A stretch of DNA of 8,173 nt from an uncultured Clostridia bacterium (GTDB taxonomy: Bacteria > Bacillota > Clostridia > UMGS1883): NCBI GenBank assembly GCA_947630525.1, contig CANRHW010000065.1:1-8173 (forward strand), given 5' to 3'. Below, one piece after another: positions 5,991 to 8,173 of this stretch (its first letter is position 1; each line of letters begins with the position of its first letter). Under the pieces are notes generated by a model. That model saw only the letters and a list, made by a program, of their open reading frames with translations, ran no database searches and was not told where the DNA came from. The position numbers and the translations under genes were made by a program.

Positions 5991-8005
5991 AAGCGGGCTT
6001 TTATCCGAGGCTGGCCGCCGATGGCATCCGTAAAAACAAAAAGCTTTTTACGCCCTTTATCCTGACCTGCGTCGGCATGGTAATGATGTTTTATATCATT
6101 ATGTATCTCGCGGTGGGCGACACTTTGGCCTCCACCTTTGGGGCCGAGACCCTGCGTCTGATATTTGACCTCGGCAGTTGGGTAATAACGGTCTTTTCGG
6201 GGATATTTCTGTTTTACACCAATTCTTTTCTCGTGCGCCGCAGGAAAAAGGAATTTGGCCTTTACAACATACTGGGCATGGGCAAAGGCAACATTGCCCG
6301 CATACTCTTCTGGGAAACCTTTATAATCGCCCTTATCTCCGTGGGCGCGGGGCTTGTCGGGGGAATAGCCTTTTCAAAAATGGCCGAGCTGGGAATGGCG
6401 AAGGTCACGCTTAACAAGGTCAGCTTTAAGCTTTCAATTTCACTGCTTGCGGTGAAAAGGACTGTCGAGGTATTCGGCGCAATATTCCTGCTGCTGCTTC
6501 TAAGTTCCATAAGCAGCGTGCAATTTTCGAGCGCAATATCGCTTATGCGCAGTGAAAACATAGGCGAAAAGCCGCCCAAGGCCAACTGGTTTGTCGGTGC
6601 GCTTGGAGTAGTCATTTTGGCGGCGGCTTACTGGCTGGCGGTTACCATACAGGACCCGATAACGGCGCTGCTCGTATTTTTCCTGGCGGTCATCATGGTA
6701 ATAATAGGCACTTACATGATAATGATTGCGGGCTCGGTGACGTTTTGTCGGCTTTTGCAAAAAAACAAGGGGTATTACTATAAGCCCGGCCATTTCATTT
6801 CCGTATCGTCCATGGCCTACCGCATGAAGCGCAACGGCGCGGGGCTGGCCTCTATCTGCATACTCGCCACAATGGTGCTGGTTACCATGGCCTCAACGAC
6901 CTGTCTATACTTCGGCGGCGAAAACTCCCTTAAATGCCGCTATCCCCGGGATATAAACATCAAACTCAACGTAACTGGCACATACGGCGCGACCGGCGAT
7001 TTAGCGGGCCGCCTCGGCGCCGAGCTTGACGCCATGAATATAGGCCGTGAAAACGGCTATTGGTTCCGCGCGTTCAGCTTTTACGGATGTCTTAACGGCA
7101 CGGTGGTCGAACCACGTACGTCAAATTTCGTATCTTTGGACGGTATTAAAAATATATACCTTATTTCGTTAGAGGATTACAACCGCGTAATGGGTGCCGG
7201 CGAAACTCTGGCCCCTGGGGAGGCCTTGCTGTATACCACGCACGGCGGTTACAAGGGCGACGCCATATCCTTTAAGGGCGGCAGCGCTTTTCGCATAAAA
7301 AAGCGGCTCAAAAACTTTCTCGAAGACGGCGAGACCGCCATGAACATGATCTCCAGCATCTACCTCGTGGTGCCGGACCCAAGCGACGCGTCAAAGGGTC
7401 TCGATGGGCTGGCCGACTTTAACGGCGATCGTTTGCTCCACAGCGACGTAATCTACAACTTCGACACCGGCAAGGAGCCGCGGGCGCAGACGGCGCTGAT
7501 GGATCGTCTGACCGTGTATCTGCGGGACGGAGAGGTTAAAGAAAGGCTGGGCTTCAACTCCTTTTCTCTGGAAAACCGGGAACAGAACCGTCAGGACTTT
7601 TACGGCCTTTTCGGCTCCCTGTTCTATCTCGGCATAATACTGAGCCTTGTTTTCATTATCGCCGCCGTGCTGATAATCTATTATAAGCAGATATCCGAGG
7701 GCTACGAGGATCAGGCCCGCTTTGACATAATGCGCAGAGTGGGCATGACGAAACGCGAAATAAGGCGGAGCATTAACTCCCAGCTTTTGACGGTGTTTTT
7801 CCTCCCGCTGGGCTTTGCCGCCATGCACATGGCCTTTGCTTTCCCAATAATACAAAAACTGCTTTTGGCGTTTAACATGGACAATCTGCCGCTGTTCGCC
7901 GCCACTACGGGCATAAGCGCGCTCGTTTTCGCCTTATTCTACTTGGCGGTGTACAAGCTCACCTCAAACGCTTATTATGCCATAGTCAGCGGCGCGAAAG
8001 ATTAA
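5987..8005 (+). CDS. BceB-type ABC transporter permease (FtsX-like)
   Basis: A 672-residue membrane protein with ten apparent transmembrane segments: about 22-44, 63-80, 110-130, 160-178, 200-222, 226-248, 286-306, 542-565, 598-622 and 637-656. A large extracellular domain, about 307-541, lies between the seventh and eighth. This 7+1+3 arrangement is diagnostic of BceB permeases. FtsX-type cores fall in the first and last helix groups; RRRKKEFGLYNILGMGK (84-100) and RFDIMRRVGMTKREIRR (578-594) are the paired cytoplasmic coupling motifs that contact the ATPase. In the family the extracellular domain is needed for peptide-antibiotic recognition, and the complex frees cell-wall lipid targets while signalling to the BceS kinase. 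The extracellular domain diverges quickly between systems, so the antibiotic specificity cannot be read here. The start ATG overlaps the ATPase stop, with GGGAGG a few bases upstream inside the ATPase gene. Confidence 0.95.
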   Translation: MKAGFYPRLAADGIRKNKKLFTPFILTCVGMVMMFYIIMYLAVGDTLASTFGAETLRLIFDLGSWVITVFSGIFLFYTNSFLVRRRKKEFGLYNILGMGKGNIARILFWETFIIALISVGAGLVGGIAFSKMAELGMAKVTLNKVSFKLSISLLAVKRTVEVFGAIFLLLLLSSISSVQFSSAISLMRSENIGEKPPKANWFVGALGVVILAAAYWLAVTIQDPITALLVFFLAVIMVIIGTYMIMIAGSVTFCRLLQKNKGYYYKPGHFISVSSMAYRMKRNGAGLASICILATMVLVTMASTTCLYFGGENSLKCRYPRDINIKLNVTGTYGATGDLAGRLGAELDAMNIGRENGYWFRAFSFYGCLNGTVVEPRTSNFVSLDGIKNIYLISLEDYNRVMGAGETLAPGEALLYTTHGGYKGDAISFKGGSAFRIKKRLKNFLEDGETAMNMISSIYLVVPDPSDASKGLDGLADFNGDRLLHSDVIYNFDTGKEPRAQTALMDRLTVYLRDGEVKERLGFNSFSLENREQNRQDFYGLFGSLFYLGIILSLVFIIAAVLIIYYKQISEGYEDQARFDIMRRVGMTKREIRRSINSQLLTVFFLPLGFAAMHMAFAFPIIQKLLLAFNMDNLPLFAATTGISALVFALFYLAVYKLTSNAYYAIVSGAKD

Positions 8006-8043
8006 TTACCCCCTCGGGCAAAGTGGCCTGACAACCTACGGCG

Positions 8044-8059
8044 CGTCACGAACGTCACG
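8044..8059. repeat. Short direct repeat CGTCACG
   Basis: CGTCACG occurs at 8044-8050 and 8053-8059, separated by AA, just before the two TTTATCGAG copies. It does not fold into a terminator. Its role is unknown and chance is possible. Confidence 0.35.
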
Positions 8060-8061
8060 TT

Positions 8062-8106
8062 TTTATCGAGTTTTGTGTTGCATTTATCGAGATTTCATGG
8101 TATAAT
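8062..8106 (+). promoter_or_regulatory. Candidate rightward promoter with paired TTTATCGAG sites
   Basis: TTGCAT (8078-8083) and TATAAT (8101-8106) are 17 bases apart, a reasonable sigma-A promoter pointing out of the window. TTTATCGAG occurs at 8062-8070 and 8083-8091, exactly 21 bp apart, flanking and overlapping the -35 box, which suggests a regulator site. The gene it would drive is not visible. If a minus-strand gene ends at 8136 instead, this promoter would be fortuitous. Confidence 0.4.
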
Positions 8107-8128
8107 AAAGCCAAGGCTTTATTATACC
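8099..8128. repeat. Perfect 14-bp inverted repeat with 2-nt centre
   Basis: GGTATAATAAAGCC (8099-8112) and its exact complement (8115-8128) are separated by AA. Each arm contains TATAAT, one on each strand. As RNA it would form a 12-13 bp stem with a tight loop, followed on the plus strand by TTTGATTT, a weak U-tract. It may be a terminator shared by convergent genes or an operator over a promoter. GATTTCATG occurs directly repeated on both sides (8091-8099 and 8132-8140). Confidence 0.7.
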
Positions 8129-8135
8129 TTTGATT

Positions 8136-8173
8136 TCATGCGCCGCCGAAATTTTCCTCGCCCAAAGGCTCGG
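8136..8173 (-). CDS. Possible C-terminal end of a minus-strand gene
   Basis: Reading leftward from the window edge, one frame gives EPLGEENFGGA followed by TGA (8136-8138). The codons (GGC, GAG, GAA, TTC, GGC) resemble those of the genes in this window, and the perfect inverted repeat begins 7 bases beyond the stop, where a terminator would sit. Only 12 codons are visible and the other two minus frames are also open, so this is a weak call. The product is unrecognisable. Confidence 0.25.
   Translation of the reverse strand, partial: EPLGEENFGGA

Noticed and set aside
8006..8061. An intrinsic terminator immediately after the permease
   Set aside because: The CGTCACG direct repeat before the T-run does not form a stem, so no hairpin supports termination there.

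Overview
The window looks like a chromosomal segment of a moderately GC-rich member of the Clostridia (Firmicutes), of the gut Oscillospiraceae/Lachnospiraceae kind. The basis is strong AGGAGG-type ribosome binding sites, near-consensus sigma-A promoters with 17-bp spacers, a Bce-type sensor/transporter module typical of Firmicutes, and a cytoplasmic GH31 glycosidase. This placement is inferred from gene content and style, not from a marker gene.

Layout. Positions 1-525 hold no convincing gene but are dense in inverted and direct repeats: a terminator-like hairpin, a pair of mutually exclusive stem-loops, a large two-block hairpin (227-326), and several copies of a TGTAAACTAtGTcCATGAA-like motif in both orientations. 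The last resemble multi-site transposon ends (IS21-like) left without a transposase. A MarR-family regulator (526-1020, minus) is divergent from a GH31 alpha-glycosidase, probably alpha-xylosidase-like (1282-3249, plus). Each has a clear promoter facing away from the other, and the GH31 gene ends in a strong intrinsic terminator.

From 3352 to 8005 lies a complete BceRS-BceAB-type module: an OmpR-family response regulator, a short-loop intramembrane-sensing histidine kinase, a MacB/BceA-type ATPase and a 10-TM FtsX/BceB-type permease with a large extracellular domain. In characterised systems the transporter acts against cell-wall-targeting peptide antibiotics and also serves as the sensor that switches on the kinase. 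Here the motif CTTACA/TGTAAG recurs upstream of both the regulator gene and the ATPase gene, spaced on helical turns (11 and 21 bp). The ATPase promoter has a perfect -10 but no -35, so the sequence suggests an activator-dependent, self-amplifying circuit.

The right edge (8006-8173) has a promoter-like TTGCAT-N17-TATAAT whose -10 sits inside a perfect 14-bp inverted repeat, preceded by two TTTATCGAG copies 21 bp apart. It may also hold the last codons of a minus-strand gene. I see no clearly new protein system; the most unusual material is non-coding, at the two edges and in the module's promoters.
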